Translations under genes and position numbers: made by a program
The notes under the pieces: model-generated
The model's input: the letters and a program-made list of their open reading frames with translations, nothing else
Database searches by the model: none
What the model was told of the DNA's origin: nothing
NCBI GenBank assembly: GCA_034433995.1
Contig: DAOTZU010000166.1
Span: 1-9,398 of the forward strand
DNA: 9,398 nucleotides
Reading direction: 5' to 3'
Source: DAOTZU01 sp034433995
Lineage (GTDB): Bacteria > Chloroflexota > Anaerolineae > UBA1429
In this document: piece after piece, positions 1 through 5,438 of the stretch
Position numbering within the stretch: position 1 is the stretch's first letter
Layout of the letters: the number at the start of each line of letters is the position of its first letter

Positions 1-762
1 GCCATCGGTGGGAATCACGCCCTCTTCGTTGGTCACCACGTTACGCACCCGCACCCCGGTGACCACTTCATCGCCCAAGATCTCTTCCACCACGGTGTTG
101 AGGATGAAACGAATCTTGGGGTTTTCCTTGGCGCGGGCCTGGAGGATGGGGGTGGCCCGGAACTGGTCGCGGCGATGGATGATGAGCACCTCGTTGGCAA
201 AGCGGGTCAGGAAGAGGCCCTCATCCAGAGCGCTATCGCCGCCGCCCACCACCACCACCCGCTTATCGCGGTAAAAGTAACCGTCGCAGGTGGCACAAAA
301 GGATACGCCCCGGCCGATGAACTTGGCCTCGCCCGGCACGCCCAATTTCCGCGGCGAGGTGCCCGTGCAGATGATCAGCGCCTTGGCGTGGTAGACGCCG
401 CCATAGGTGCGCAGGACAAAGGGCCAGGTCTTTAGATCCACGCTGGTCACCTCTTCATAGACGATCTCGGCGCCAAAACGTTGGGCCTGGTTGGCCATCT
501 GCTCAGTTAGGGCCATGCCGCCGATCCCATCGGGAAAACCCGGATAGTTCTCCATCTCGCTGGTGGTGGCCGTCTGGCCGCCGAAGGAGGGGCCGACGAT
601 GATCAAGGGCTTGAGCTGCGCGCGGCCGGCATAGATCCCCGCCGTCAGCCCGGCCGGGCCGCCACCGATGATGATCAGCTCGCGCTCCACCGCCTCCTCT
701 TGAGGCCCTTGTTCTTGGCCCTTTTTGAGCTGGCTGAGATCCAAAGAAAAGGAGATGCCCAT
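1..762 (-). CDS. trxB: Thioredoxin reductase (NADPH, FAD), 3' end cut by window edge
   Basis: Reads leftwards from ATG at 762-760 and is still open at base 1, giving 254 residues of a protein that is usually about 310-330. It transfers electrons from NADPH through FAD to thioredoxin in the cytoplasm. Visible motifs are the FAD dinucleotide motif GGGPAG (residues 33-38), the redox-active pair in FCATCDG (Cys156 and Cys159), the NADPH-domain motif GGGDSA (173-178) and HRRDQFRA (196-203), whose arginines are typical of NADPH rather than NADH preference. A charged, Gln/Glu-rich stretch of about 25 residues precedes the usual start of the fold. The start is supported by a GGAGG ribosome site (772-768) five bases upstream and by a promoter further upstream. 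The distal NADPH/FAD domain end is outside the window. The gene is divergent from everything else here. Confidence 0.96.
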   Translation of the reverse strand, partial: MGISFSLDLSQLKKGQEQGPQEEAVERELIIIGGGPAGLTAGIYAGRAQLKPLIIVGPSFGGQTATTSEMENYPGFPDGIGGMALTEQMANQAQRFGAEIVYEEVTSVDLKTWPFVLRTYGGVYHAKALIICTGTSPRKLGVPGEAKFIGRGVSFCATCDGYFYRDKRVVVVGGGDSALDEGLFLTRFANEVLIIHRRDQFRATPILQARAKENPKIRFILNTVVEEILGDEVVTGVRVRNVVTNEEGVIPTDG

Positions 763-779
763 CCCACCCTCCGTCCGAG

Positions 780-796
780 ATACCTATATAGGGTAT
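780..796. promoter_or_regulatory. Inverted repeat in the trxB leader, possible operator
   Basis: ATACC (780-784) and GGTAT (792-796) are perfect inverted arms around an A/T-rich seven-base centre. The element lies between the predicted trxB transcription start (near 806 on the minus strand) and the trxB ribosome site. It could be an operator or a small leader hairpin. No regulator can be assigned from the sequence. Confidence 0.35.
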
Positions 797-812
797 ACGC
801 CCCCTGCCAGAC

Positions 813-841
813 ATTCTAACACAGGCACAGAGGGCTGTCAA
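813..841 (-). promoter_or_regulatory. Promoter of trxB (sigma70-type)
   Basis: On the minus strand a perfect TTGACA -35 box (841-836), a 17-base spacer and a TAGAAT -10 box (818-813) are followed by a short leader to the trxB start at 762. The spacer ends in TGTGT, giving an extended -10 (TGn) element. The predicted start of transcription is near 806. Confidence 0.82.
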
Positions 842-867
842 ACCACGTTGGAACGAGGCGCCCGGAT

Positions 868-896
868 TTGCCAATTGCCCCTTCCTGTGCTAGAAT
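868..896 (+). promoter_or_regulatory. Promoter of tRNA-Arg (sigma70-type, extended -10)
   Basis: TTGCCA (868-873), a 17-base spacer ending in TGTGC, and TAGAAT (891-896). Transcription would start near 903, about 16 bases before the mature tRNA 5' end. The -35 boxes of this promoter and the divergent trxB promoter are 26 bases apart. The same promoter may also supply the FMN riboswitch and transporter operon, because no comparable promoter is visible between the tRNA and the riboswitch. Confidence 0.78.
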
Positions 897-918
897 AATT
901 TTGCATCGGTGATGCGTT

Positions 919-992
919 GCGCCCGTACCTCAATTGGATAGAGGGCCGGACTACGAATCCGTCTGCTGGGCGTTCGAGCCGCCCCGGGCGCG
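919..992 (+). tRNA. tRNA-Arg, anticodon ACG
   Basis: The full cloverleaf can be folded. The acceptor stem is GCGCCCG (919-925) with CGGGCGC (985-991) and discriminator G992. The D stem is CCTC/GAGG (928-931, 941-944) with the conserved GG in its loop. The anticodon stem is CCGGA/TCCGT (946-950, 958-962) around loop CTACGAA, with anticodon ACG at 953-955. The T stem is GGGCG/CGCCC (968-972, 980-984) around TTCGAGC. ACG, with A34 normally edited to inosine, decodes CGU/CGC/CGA arginine codons. The 3' CCA is not encoded. Two oddities: the first D-stem pair is C10-G25 instead of the near-universal G10-C25, and the outermost anticodon-stem pair (27-43) is a C-T mismatch. Confidence 0.95.
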
Positions 993-1016
993 CTCTAGAA
1001 AATCATACACAGAACA

Positions 1017-1157
1017 GCCTTCGGGGCAGGGTGAGGCCTCATCGAGGTCAATTCCCGATCGGCGGTAGGATGCTCCACAAGCATCGAGCCCGCGAGCCAT
1101 TCGTGGCAGATCCGGTGTCATTCCGGAGCCGACGGTACAGTCCGGATGGAAGAAGGC
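1017..1157 (+). promoter_or_regulatory. FMN riboswitch (RFN element)
   Basis: The aptamer matches the FMN-binding consensus along its length. P1 is GCCTTC (1017-1022) closing with GAAGGC (1152-1157). GGGGCAGGGTG is followed by ATTCCCGATCGGCGGT, then AGCCCGCGAGCC, then GATCCGGTGTCATTCCGGAG, GCCGACGG and AGTCCGGATGGAAGAAGG. The P2 arm carries an extra small hairpin (AGGCCTC...GAGGTC) before the ATTCCC segment. RFN elements bind FMN and switch off flavin synthesis or uptake genes when FMN is plentiful. Here the aptamer is followed by a terminator at 1198-1228 and then by an ABC importer operon, so it most likely shuts down riboflavin import by transcription termination. Confidence 0.96.
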
Positions 1158-1197
1158 ATGTACAAAGGCGTACAACCTTATAGCGGTCTTGGCCGAG

Positions 1198-1228
1198 CCC
1201 CGTCGCTGTTCTGACGGGGTTTGTTTTT
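1198..1228 (+). terminator. Riboswitch-controlled intrinsic terminator
   Basis: CCCCGTC (1198-1204) and GACGGGG (1213-1219) form a perfect 7-bp GC-rich stem with an 8-base loop, followed by TTTGTTTTT (1220-1228). This is the expression platform of the FMN riboswitch. A small separate hairpin (TGTAC...GTACA, about 1159-1174) lies between aptamer and terminator. CCGTCG in the 5' arm (1200-1205) is complementary to the conserved aptamer segment CGACGG (1130-1135), which gives a plausible antiterminator pairing. The terminator ends at the base before the ribX start codon. Confidence 0.9.
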
Positions 1229-2047
1229 ATGCAAAAGGTTACGCCGTTACCCCTTGCCACGCCCCAAGAGGGCAGGCAGCGCCGGCCACAGATCACCTGG
1301 CAGCATGGGCTGGTGCCTCTGGCCCTGGTGGTCTTTATTGCCCTGTGGGAACTGCTCGTCGCCTGGCGCGATTATCCCGCCTTTTTCCTGCCCACGCCTC
1401 GGCGCGTCTTTTGGCGCTTCCTCCAGGCCCTGCGCGACGGCACCCTGTTGCCCCACATCCTGGTGACCCTCTACGAGATCTTGGGGGGCCTGGCCCTGGG
1501 CCTCACGGTGGCGGTGGTGTTGGGCTATGCCCTGGCCAAGTCGCGCCTGCTGGAGCGGGTCCTCTCGCCCTACATCGTGGCCTCTCAAGCCATCCCCATC
1601 GTCGCCCTGGCCCCCCTCCTGGTCATCTGGGTGGGCGTGGGCAGCCTGAGCAAGATCCTCGTCTGCGCGCTGACCCTCTTTTTCCCCGTGCTGATCAACA
1701 CCATCGTGGGCATCCGCAGCGTGGATGCCAACCTGATGGACCTGATGCGCTCCCTGCGGGCCTCGCGCTGGCAGATCTTTACCCTTTTAGAGCTACCGGC
1801 GGCCCTGCCCGTCCTTTTCGGCGGGCTGAAGGTGGGGGTCACCCTTTCGGTGATCGGCGCGGTGGTGGGCGAGTTCGTCGGCGCCGACCGTGGGCTGGGG
1901 TTCCTGGTTAACCTGGCCCGGGGCCTCTTTGATACGCCGCTGATGTTCGTGGCCTTGTTCATCTTGATGGCCATCGCTTTGGCCCTGTATTTCATCATCT
2001 CGGGTTTGGAGGCCTGGCTGCTCAAATGGCGCTGGCCTGAAGAATAG
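1229..2047 (+). CDS. ribX: Riboflavin-type ABC importer, permease subunit (RibX/ThiX/NitT-TauT family)
   Basis: A 272-residue inner-membrane permease of the binding-protein-dependent transport family, the expected length for ThiX/SsuC-type proteins. A first hydrophobic helix lies near residues 28-46, followed by about five more down to residue 262. The segment SQAIPIVALAPLLVIWVGVG, then SKI and FFPV, is characteristic of NitT/TauT/ThiX permeases. An EAA-type coupling loop reads MRSLRASRWQIF followed by LPAALP (about residues 165-187) and would contact the ATPase. The ATG at 1229 directly follows the terminator T-run. There is no good ribosome site, only GGGG of the terminator arm about nine bases upstream. 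The substrate assignment to riboflavin or a precursor rests on the FMN riboswitch and on the known RFN-linked RibXY systems. The fold alone would not separate it from thiamin-precursor or sulfonate permeases. Confidence 0.9.
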   Translation: MQKVTPLPLATPQEGRQRRPQITWQHGLVPLALVVFIALWELLVAWRDYPAFFLPTPRRVFWRFLQALRDGTLLPHILVTLYEILGGLALGLTVAVVLGYALAKSRLLERVLSPYIVASQAIPIVALAPLLVIWVGVGSLSKILVCALTLFFPVLINTIVGIRSVDANLMDLMRSLRASRWQIFTLLELPAALPVLFGGLKVGVTLSVIGAVVGEFVGADRGLGFLVNLARGLFDTPLMFVALFILMAIALALYFIISGLEAWLLKWRWPEE

Positions 2048-2066
2048 ATTGCGGAGGAGAACCCAC

Positions 2067-3056
2067 GTGAACGGCAAAACGCGCCTTGTCTGCTTGTGCA
2101 TCGCTCTATGGATGCTGTGGATCTTGGGGGGCTGCGCGCCCCGGCCTCAGGGCACCCAGGGCGGGCTGCGCCCCGTGACCATCGCCATGGGGTTCATCCC
2201 CAATGTGCAATTCACCCCCATGTACGTGGCCTTGGAGCGGGGCTATTTCCGCGAAGAGGGCCTGGAGGTGACCTTGGATTACGGCATGGAGACCAACCTG
2301 CTGCAGCGGGTGGGCACCAACCAGTTGCAGTTCGCCGTGGCCAGCGGCGAGCAGGTGATCTTGGCCCGGGCCAACGGCCTGCCGGTGCAGTACGTGCTGA
2401 ACTGGTACCGCCGCTTCCCGGTCTGTGTTGTCTCCCTGGCCGAGAAAGGGATTGACCAACCGGCCAAGCTGGCCGGCAAGACGGTGGGCACCCCGGCCAC
2501 CGAGGGCGCCAGCTACATCGGCTGGTTAGCCTTCTTGGAGCAGGTGGGGCTCAAGCCGGAGAACGTCAAATTGCAGGTTATCGGCTACACCCAGGTGGCC
2601 AGCCTGGTGGAGGGCCGGGTGGACGCCGCCATCTGCTACGCCCTCAACGAGCCGGTGCAGCTCCGCGAGTCGGGCTATAGTATCAACGTGTTTTACCTCG
2701 ATCAATACACCCATCTGGTCTCCAACGGGCTGATCACCAACGACCAGACCATCAAACAGGAGCCGAAACTGGTGCAAAGCGTGGTCCGGGCCTTTCTGCG
2801 GGGCCTGCGCGATACCCTGGCCGATCCGGACGCGGCCTTTGCCATCACCCGCAAGGTGATACCCGAGATGGACGAAAAGACCGCCAAACTTCAGCGGGCG
2901 GTGTTGCAGGAATGCGTGGCCTTCTGGCAGGGCGAGAACCTGGGCCAGAGCATCCCCGCCCATTGGGAGGAATCCGTCGCGCTCCTGAAGAAATTGGGGC
3001 TGCTCTCCGTGGAGGTCAAACCGACCACGCTATACACCAACAGGTTCATCAAATGA
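2067..3056 (+). CDS. ribY: Riboflavin-type ABC importer, substrate-binding lipoprotein (RibY, NMT1/ThiY-like)
   Basis: GTG at 2067 is chosen because GGAGGA (2053-2058) sits eight bases upstream. An in-frame TTG at 2049 lies before that site and is unlikely. The product has 329 residues. It begins with a short positively charged end and a hydrophobic stretch, then a lipobox LGGC (residues 20-23), so Cys23 should be lipidated after cleavage and the protein anchored on the outer face of the membrane. The mature part opens with an NMT1/ThiY-type signature (MGFIPNVQFTPMYVALERGYF, then EEGLEV) and continues through the two-lobe binding-protein fold (GKTVGTP, ASLVEGRVDAAICYALNEP). Its job is to capture the ligand, probably riboflavin, and deliver it to RibX. 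It ends in AAATGA, overlapping the ATPase start. Confidence 0.9.
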   Translation: MNGKTRLVCLCIALWMLWILGGCAPRPQGTQGGLRPVTIAMGFIPNVQFTPMYVALERGYFREEGLEVTLDYGMETNLLQRVGTNQLQFAVASGEQVILARANGLPVQYVLNWYRRFPVCVVSLAEKGIDQPAKLAGKTVGTPATEGASYIGWLAFLEQVGLKPENVKLQVIGYTQVASLVEGRVDAAICYALNEPVQLRESGYSINVFYLDQYTHLVSNGLITNDQTIKQEPKLVQSVVRAFLRGLRDTLADPDAAFAITRKVIPEMDEKTAKLQRAVLQECVAFWQGENLGQSIPAHWEESVALLKKLGLLSVEVKPTTLYTNRFIK

Positions 3057-3814
3057 CCATGAACGCGCCGATCTTGGTGGCCGACCATGTGCAAATGACC
3101 TTCGATTCGCCGGAACTCCAGGTGGAGGCTTTGGAGGAGGCGACCTTTGAGGTCTATCCCAACGAGTTCGTCTGCCTCATCGGGCCTTCGGGATGCGGCA
3201 AATCCACGCTGCTGCGCATCCTGGGCGGCTTGGTGCGGCCCACCAGCGGGCAAGTGTGGCTGGATGGCCAGCCCCTCACCCAGCCCCAGCGCAAGATCGG
3301 CTTTGTGTTCCAACACGCCAACCTGATGCCCTGGCGCTCGGCCCTGCGCAATGTTACGTTGCCCCTGGAGATCCAGGGCATGCCCCGGGCGGAGGCCGAG
3401 CGCCGGGCACGGGAGCTATTGGAGCTGGTGGGCCTGGGCGATTTCGCCGAGGCCCTGCCCCGGGACCTTTCCGGGGGGATGCGCCAGCGGGTGGCCTTGG
3501 CACGGGCCTTGAGCTACGATCCGGATGTCCTCCTCCTGGACGAGCCCTTTGGCGCCCTGGACGCCCTCACCCGCGAGCGGATGAACTGGGAACTGCTCAA
3601 GATCTGGCAGGCACGCCGCAAGACGGTGCTGATGGTCACCCACAATATCCAAGAGGCCGTCTTTCTCTCCGACCGCGTCCTCACCATGGGCCCCCGGCCG
3701 GGGCGCATCGAGGGCGAGGTGATCATTGACCTTCCCCGCCCGCGCACGCCGGAGGTCCTGTATCATCCCCGCTTTGTGGAACTCACGCGCATCCTACGCG
3801 ATTCTCTGCACTGA
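3053..3814 (+). CDS. Riboflavin-type ABC importer, ATPase subunit
   Basis: A 253-residue cytoplasmic ATPase with all motifs of an active importer subunit: Walker A GPSGCGKST (residues 44-52), Q-loop Gln87 in FVFQHANLMPW, signature LSGGM (139-143), Walker B VLLLDE (159-164), D-loop ALD and switch His197 in MVTHNIQEA. The LMPW after the Q-loop and NIQEAVFLSDRV are typical of the NitT/TauT/SsuB/ThiZ subfamily. The ATG at 3053 overlaps the ribY stop (ATGA), which implies translational coupling; a second ATG at 3059 is an alternative. It would power the RibX permease fed by RibY. No gene symbol is given because RibZ is also used for an unrelated permease. Confidence 0.92.
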   Translation: MTMNAPILVADHVQMTFDSPELQVEALEEATFEVYPNEFVCLIGPSGCGKSTLLRILGGLVRPTSGQVWLDGQPLTQPQRKIGFVFQHANLMPWRSALRNVTLPLEIQGMPRAEAERRARELLELVGLGDFAEALPRDLSGGMRQRVALARALSYDPDVLLLDEPFGALDALTRERMNWELLKIWQARRKTVLMVTHNIQEAVFLSDRVLTMGPRPGRIEGEVIIDLPRPRTPEVLYHPRFVELTRILRDSLH

Positions 3815-3870
3815 GGGCGCTTGGCGCGCCCCCCGGCCTTGCTCCCCGCGGACTTTTCGTGAAAGCTCGT

Positions 3871-3912
3871 ACGAATATCGTGGATTTTGAAAATACTCTT
3901 GACGAATTTCGT
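3871..3912. promoter_or_regulatory. Pair of palindromic operator-like sites, ACGAATWTCGT
   Basis: ACGAATATCGT (3871-3881) and ACGAATTTCGT (3902-3912) differ in one central base and are both inverted repeats. Their centres are 31 bases apart, close to three helical turns, so a dimer pair would sit on the same face. The second site overlaps the last three bases of the -35 box and the spacer, the classic position for repression. Extra half sites TTCGT (3856-3860) and TCGTACGA (3868-3875) lie just upstream. The obvious candidate ligand is the Lrp-receiver protein encoded next (autoregulation), but this is an inference. Confidence 0.6.
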
Positions 3913-3927
3913 ATTTTGTGCTATCAT
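3899..3927 (+). promoter_or_regulatory. Promoter of the signalling/NuoEF operon
   Basis: TTGACG (3899-3904), a 17-base spacer ending in TGTGC, and TATCAT (3922-3927), with an extended -10 TGn. Its layout matches the trxB and tRNA promoters in this window. Transcription should start near 3934. All genes from 4139 to the right edge are co-directional with gaps of at most about 60 bases, so this may drive the whole set. Confidence 0.8.
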
Positions 3928-3948
3928 AAGATCGCAGATATAGCCAAG

Positions 3949-4016
3949 TCCCTCTCCCCTCCGGGGCGAGGGGGCCAGCCATCCCTCTCCCCTTGGGGAG
4001 AGGCTAGGTGAGGGGG
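3949..4016 (+). repeat. Hairpin-rich intergenic repeat, copy 1
   Basis: Two hairpins lie in series. CCCTCTCCCC (3950-3959) pairs with GGGGCGAGGG (3963-3972) with one mismatch. CCTCTCCCC (3984-3992) pairs perfectly with GGGGAGAGG (3995-4003) across a TT loop, and the copy ends CTAGGTGAGGGG. It resembles the REP-like CCCTCTCCCC...GGTGAGGGG repeats seen between genes in many GC-rich bacteria. Copy 2 starts 95 bases downstream. Confidence 0.85.
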
Positions 4017-4043
4017 AGAAAGATGCAAGCCACCCTCACACCA

Positions 4044-4114
4044 TCCCTCTCCCCTCCGGGGCGAGGGGGGGGGCCAGCCGTCCCTCTCCCCTTGGGGAGA
4101 GGTTAGGTGAGGGG
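4044..4114 (+). repeat. Hairpin-rich intergenic repeat, copy 2
   Basis: Nearly identical to copy 1. It differs by a run of nine Gs where copy 1 has five, by CCGTCC for CCATCC, and by TTAGG for CTAGG. The perfect stem is CCTCTCCCC (4083-4091) with GGGGAGAGG (4094-4102). It ends about 24 bases before the first start codon of the regulator gene, so it may influence leader folding or mRNA stability. The G-run difference suggests replication slippage. Confidence 0.85.
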
Positions 4115-4138
4115 TGATCCCTGGCTCACAAGAAGATA

Positions 4139-4984
4139 GTGAGCAATCCCATGGATCAGACAGATCGCCAAATCATAGAGCTTTTGCGGGAGAACGGCCG
4201 CCGCTCCAACGTCGAGATCGCGCGCCTCTTGGGCCTCTCCGAGGGCACGGTGCGCAAGCGCATCGAGAAGCTTTTGGCCGAGGGCAATTTGTGCATTGTG
4301 GGCCTGGTGGATCCTCAGGCGGTGGGGTATCCCCTGCGCGCATTGATCGCCCTGACGGTGGCCCTGCCCCAGCTCGAGCCGGTGAGCCAAAGAGTGTGCG
4401 CCCTGCCGGAGGTGCTGCGGGTGTACCACGTCACCGGCGAGTACGACCTTTTGGTGGAAGGGGCCTTCACCGATGAGCCTCACCTCCTCGCCTTTTTGAC
4501 CGAGCGCTTGGCCACCATCCCCGGCGTGCTGAATAGCAAAGTGAGCCATGTGGCGCGCATCCTCAAAGAGCCCCACGCATGGGCCTTACCCCAACCTCCG
4601 CCAGCCAAGATCCTCATCGTGGATGACGACCCCGATTTTGTCGAGATCACCCGCATGACCCTGGAGCGGGAGGGCTATCGCACCTGCACCGCCGCCAGCG
4701 GCAAGGCTGCCTTGGATTGTCTGCGCCGGGAACAGCCCGATCTGGTCATCTTGGATGTGATGATGGACGGCGTCTTGGATGGTTGGGACGCCGGCCGCAA
4801 GATGCGCAACCTGCCGGGGCTGGGGTCGGTGCCCATCCTGGTGGTCAGCTCCATCACCGCCTCCGACTATCTCAGCCTGGTGCCCACCGATGAGGATAAC
4901 CTCATCGATAATTTCCTGGCCAAGCCGGTGGACCCACAGCGGCTTTTGGCCGAGGTAAAGCGCCTCTTGCGGCGCAGAGGATGA
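4139..4984 (+). CDS. Lrp/AsnC-family transcription regulator fused to a C-terminal receiver domain
   Basis: 281 residues from GTG 4139; ATG 4151 (277 residues) is equally possible and matches the usual Lrp beginning (MDQTDRQIIELLRENGRRSN). Neither start has a strong ribosome site. Residues about 5-60 form the AsnC winged helix-turn-helix (VEIARLLGLSEGTVRKRIEKL). About 65-145 is the Lrp ligand-binding (RAM) domain with the family motif VTGEYDLLVEG, which binds amino acids or other small effectors in relatives. From Lys157 a full response-regulator receiver follows: acidic pocket Asp162-164, phosphoacceptor Asp206 in VILDVMMD, and Lys262 in LAKP. Lrp proteins normally end after the RAM domain, so the fusion is unusual. 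It is the only clear DNA-binding output in the operon and probably both autoregulates and receives phosphate from the downstream kinase. Confidence 0.9.
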   Translation: MSNPMDQTDRQIIELLRENGRRSNVEIARLLGLSEGTVRKRIEKLLAEGNLCIVGLVDPQAVGYPLRALIALTVALPQLEPVSQRVCALPEVLRVYHVTGEYDLLVEGAFTDEPHLLAFLTERLATIPGVLNSKVSHVARILKEPHAWALPQPPPAKILIVDDDPDFVEITRMTLEREGYRTCTAASGKAALDCLRREQPDLVILDVMMDGVLDGWDAGRKMRNLPGLGSVPILVVSSITASDYLSLVPTDEDNLIDNFLAKPVDPQRLLAEVKRLLRRRG

Positions 4985-4999
4985 ATGAGGGGGAGGGGC

Positions 5000-5386
5000 A
5001 TGACCAAAATCTTGGTCGTGGATGATGATCCTGATTTTTGCGAGATCACCCGCTTGATCCTCCAAGCCAAGGGTTACGAGGTCGAGACGGCGGATAACAG
5101 TGCACTAGCCCTGCGCCTGATGCGCCAAGATCCGCCCGCCCTGGTGCTGTTGGATGTGATGATGTCCAGCGTGTTGGAAGGCGTGCACCTGGCCCACGTG
5201 ATGGAGGAGGATCCCGAGCTCCATCGGATCCCCATCATCATGGTCTCGTCCATCACCAGCACGCCCATGGCCGAACTTTTCCCCACCGATGAATATTTGC
5301 CCATCCATGGCTGGATCAGCAAACCGGTGCAGCCGGATGACCTTCTGCGGCGGGTGGCGCGGGCCCTTGGCGAGGCCCAAGGCTGA
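5000..5386 (+). CDS. Single-domain response regulator (receiver only), first copy
   Basis: 128 residues, the length of one receiver, with no output domain. Acidic residues lie in VVDDDPDF (Asp8-10), the phosphoacceptor is Asp52 in LLDVMMSS, the switch residue is Ser83 and the lysine is Lys108 in ISKP. The ATG at 5000 is preferred over ATG 4985 because GGGGGAGGGG stands just before it and the protein then begins directly at beta-strand 1 (MTKILVVDDD). It follows the Lrp-receiver gene with 15 bases between. The receiver shows the family's signature: serine where CheY-like proteins have Pro after DxxM, one extra residue before the following Gly, and a lengthened segment with FPTDE before the SKP motif. 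Its role may be a phosphate shuttle, sink, or protein-protein output; the sequence cannot decide. Confidence 0.93.
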   Translation: MTKILVVDDDPDFCEITRLILQAKGYEVETADNSALALRLMRQDPPALVLLDVMMSSVLEGVHLAHVMEEDPELHRIPIIMVSSITSTPMAELFPTDEYLPIHGWISKPVQPDDLLRRVARALGEAQG

Positions 5387-5438
5387 ATGAGCGAAAAAGG
5401 GGCGAGATGTCCTGGAGCGTTTGGCGAAAGGGAGCAGC

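Larger units (their letters stand above)
3815..4138. other. 324-base intergenic region between the transporter and signalling operons
   Basis: No gene is visible here. A weak GC-rich inverted repeat lies just after the ATPase stop (3815-3820 with 3826-3831). It is followed by an A/T-richer stretch (about 3850-3945) with two palindromic operator-like sites and a strong promoter, then two hairpin-rich repeats (3949-4016 and 4044-4114). With transcription starting near 3934, the repeats would lie inside an mRNA leader of roughly 205-215 bases. Confidence 0.7.

Noticed and set aside
503..874. Minus-strand frame of 123 codons overlapping trxB
   Set aside because: It is out of frame with the clear TrxB motifs and runs over the trxB promoter.
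993..1016. Separate promoter for the riboswitch (TAGAAA near 995 with TTCGAG near 973)
   Set aside because: The -35 match is poor and lies within the conserved tRNA T-loop; it cannot be excluded but is not supported.
2912..3052. N-terminal extension of the ATPase into ribY
   Set aside because: The family begins close to the ATG at 3053; the upstream in-frame stretch lies inside ribY and shows no family similarity.
3815..3831. GGGCGC/GCGCCC inverted repeat right after the ATPase stop as an intrinsic terminator
   Set aside because: The stem is only six pairs and is followed by Cs and Gs rather than a T-run, so intrinsic termination is not supported.
3949..4114. CRISPR array
   Set aside because: Only two copies of a hairpin-rich unit of about 68-71 bases with a 27-base gap; the unit is too long and internally doubled for a CRISPR repeat, and no cas gene is present.
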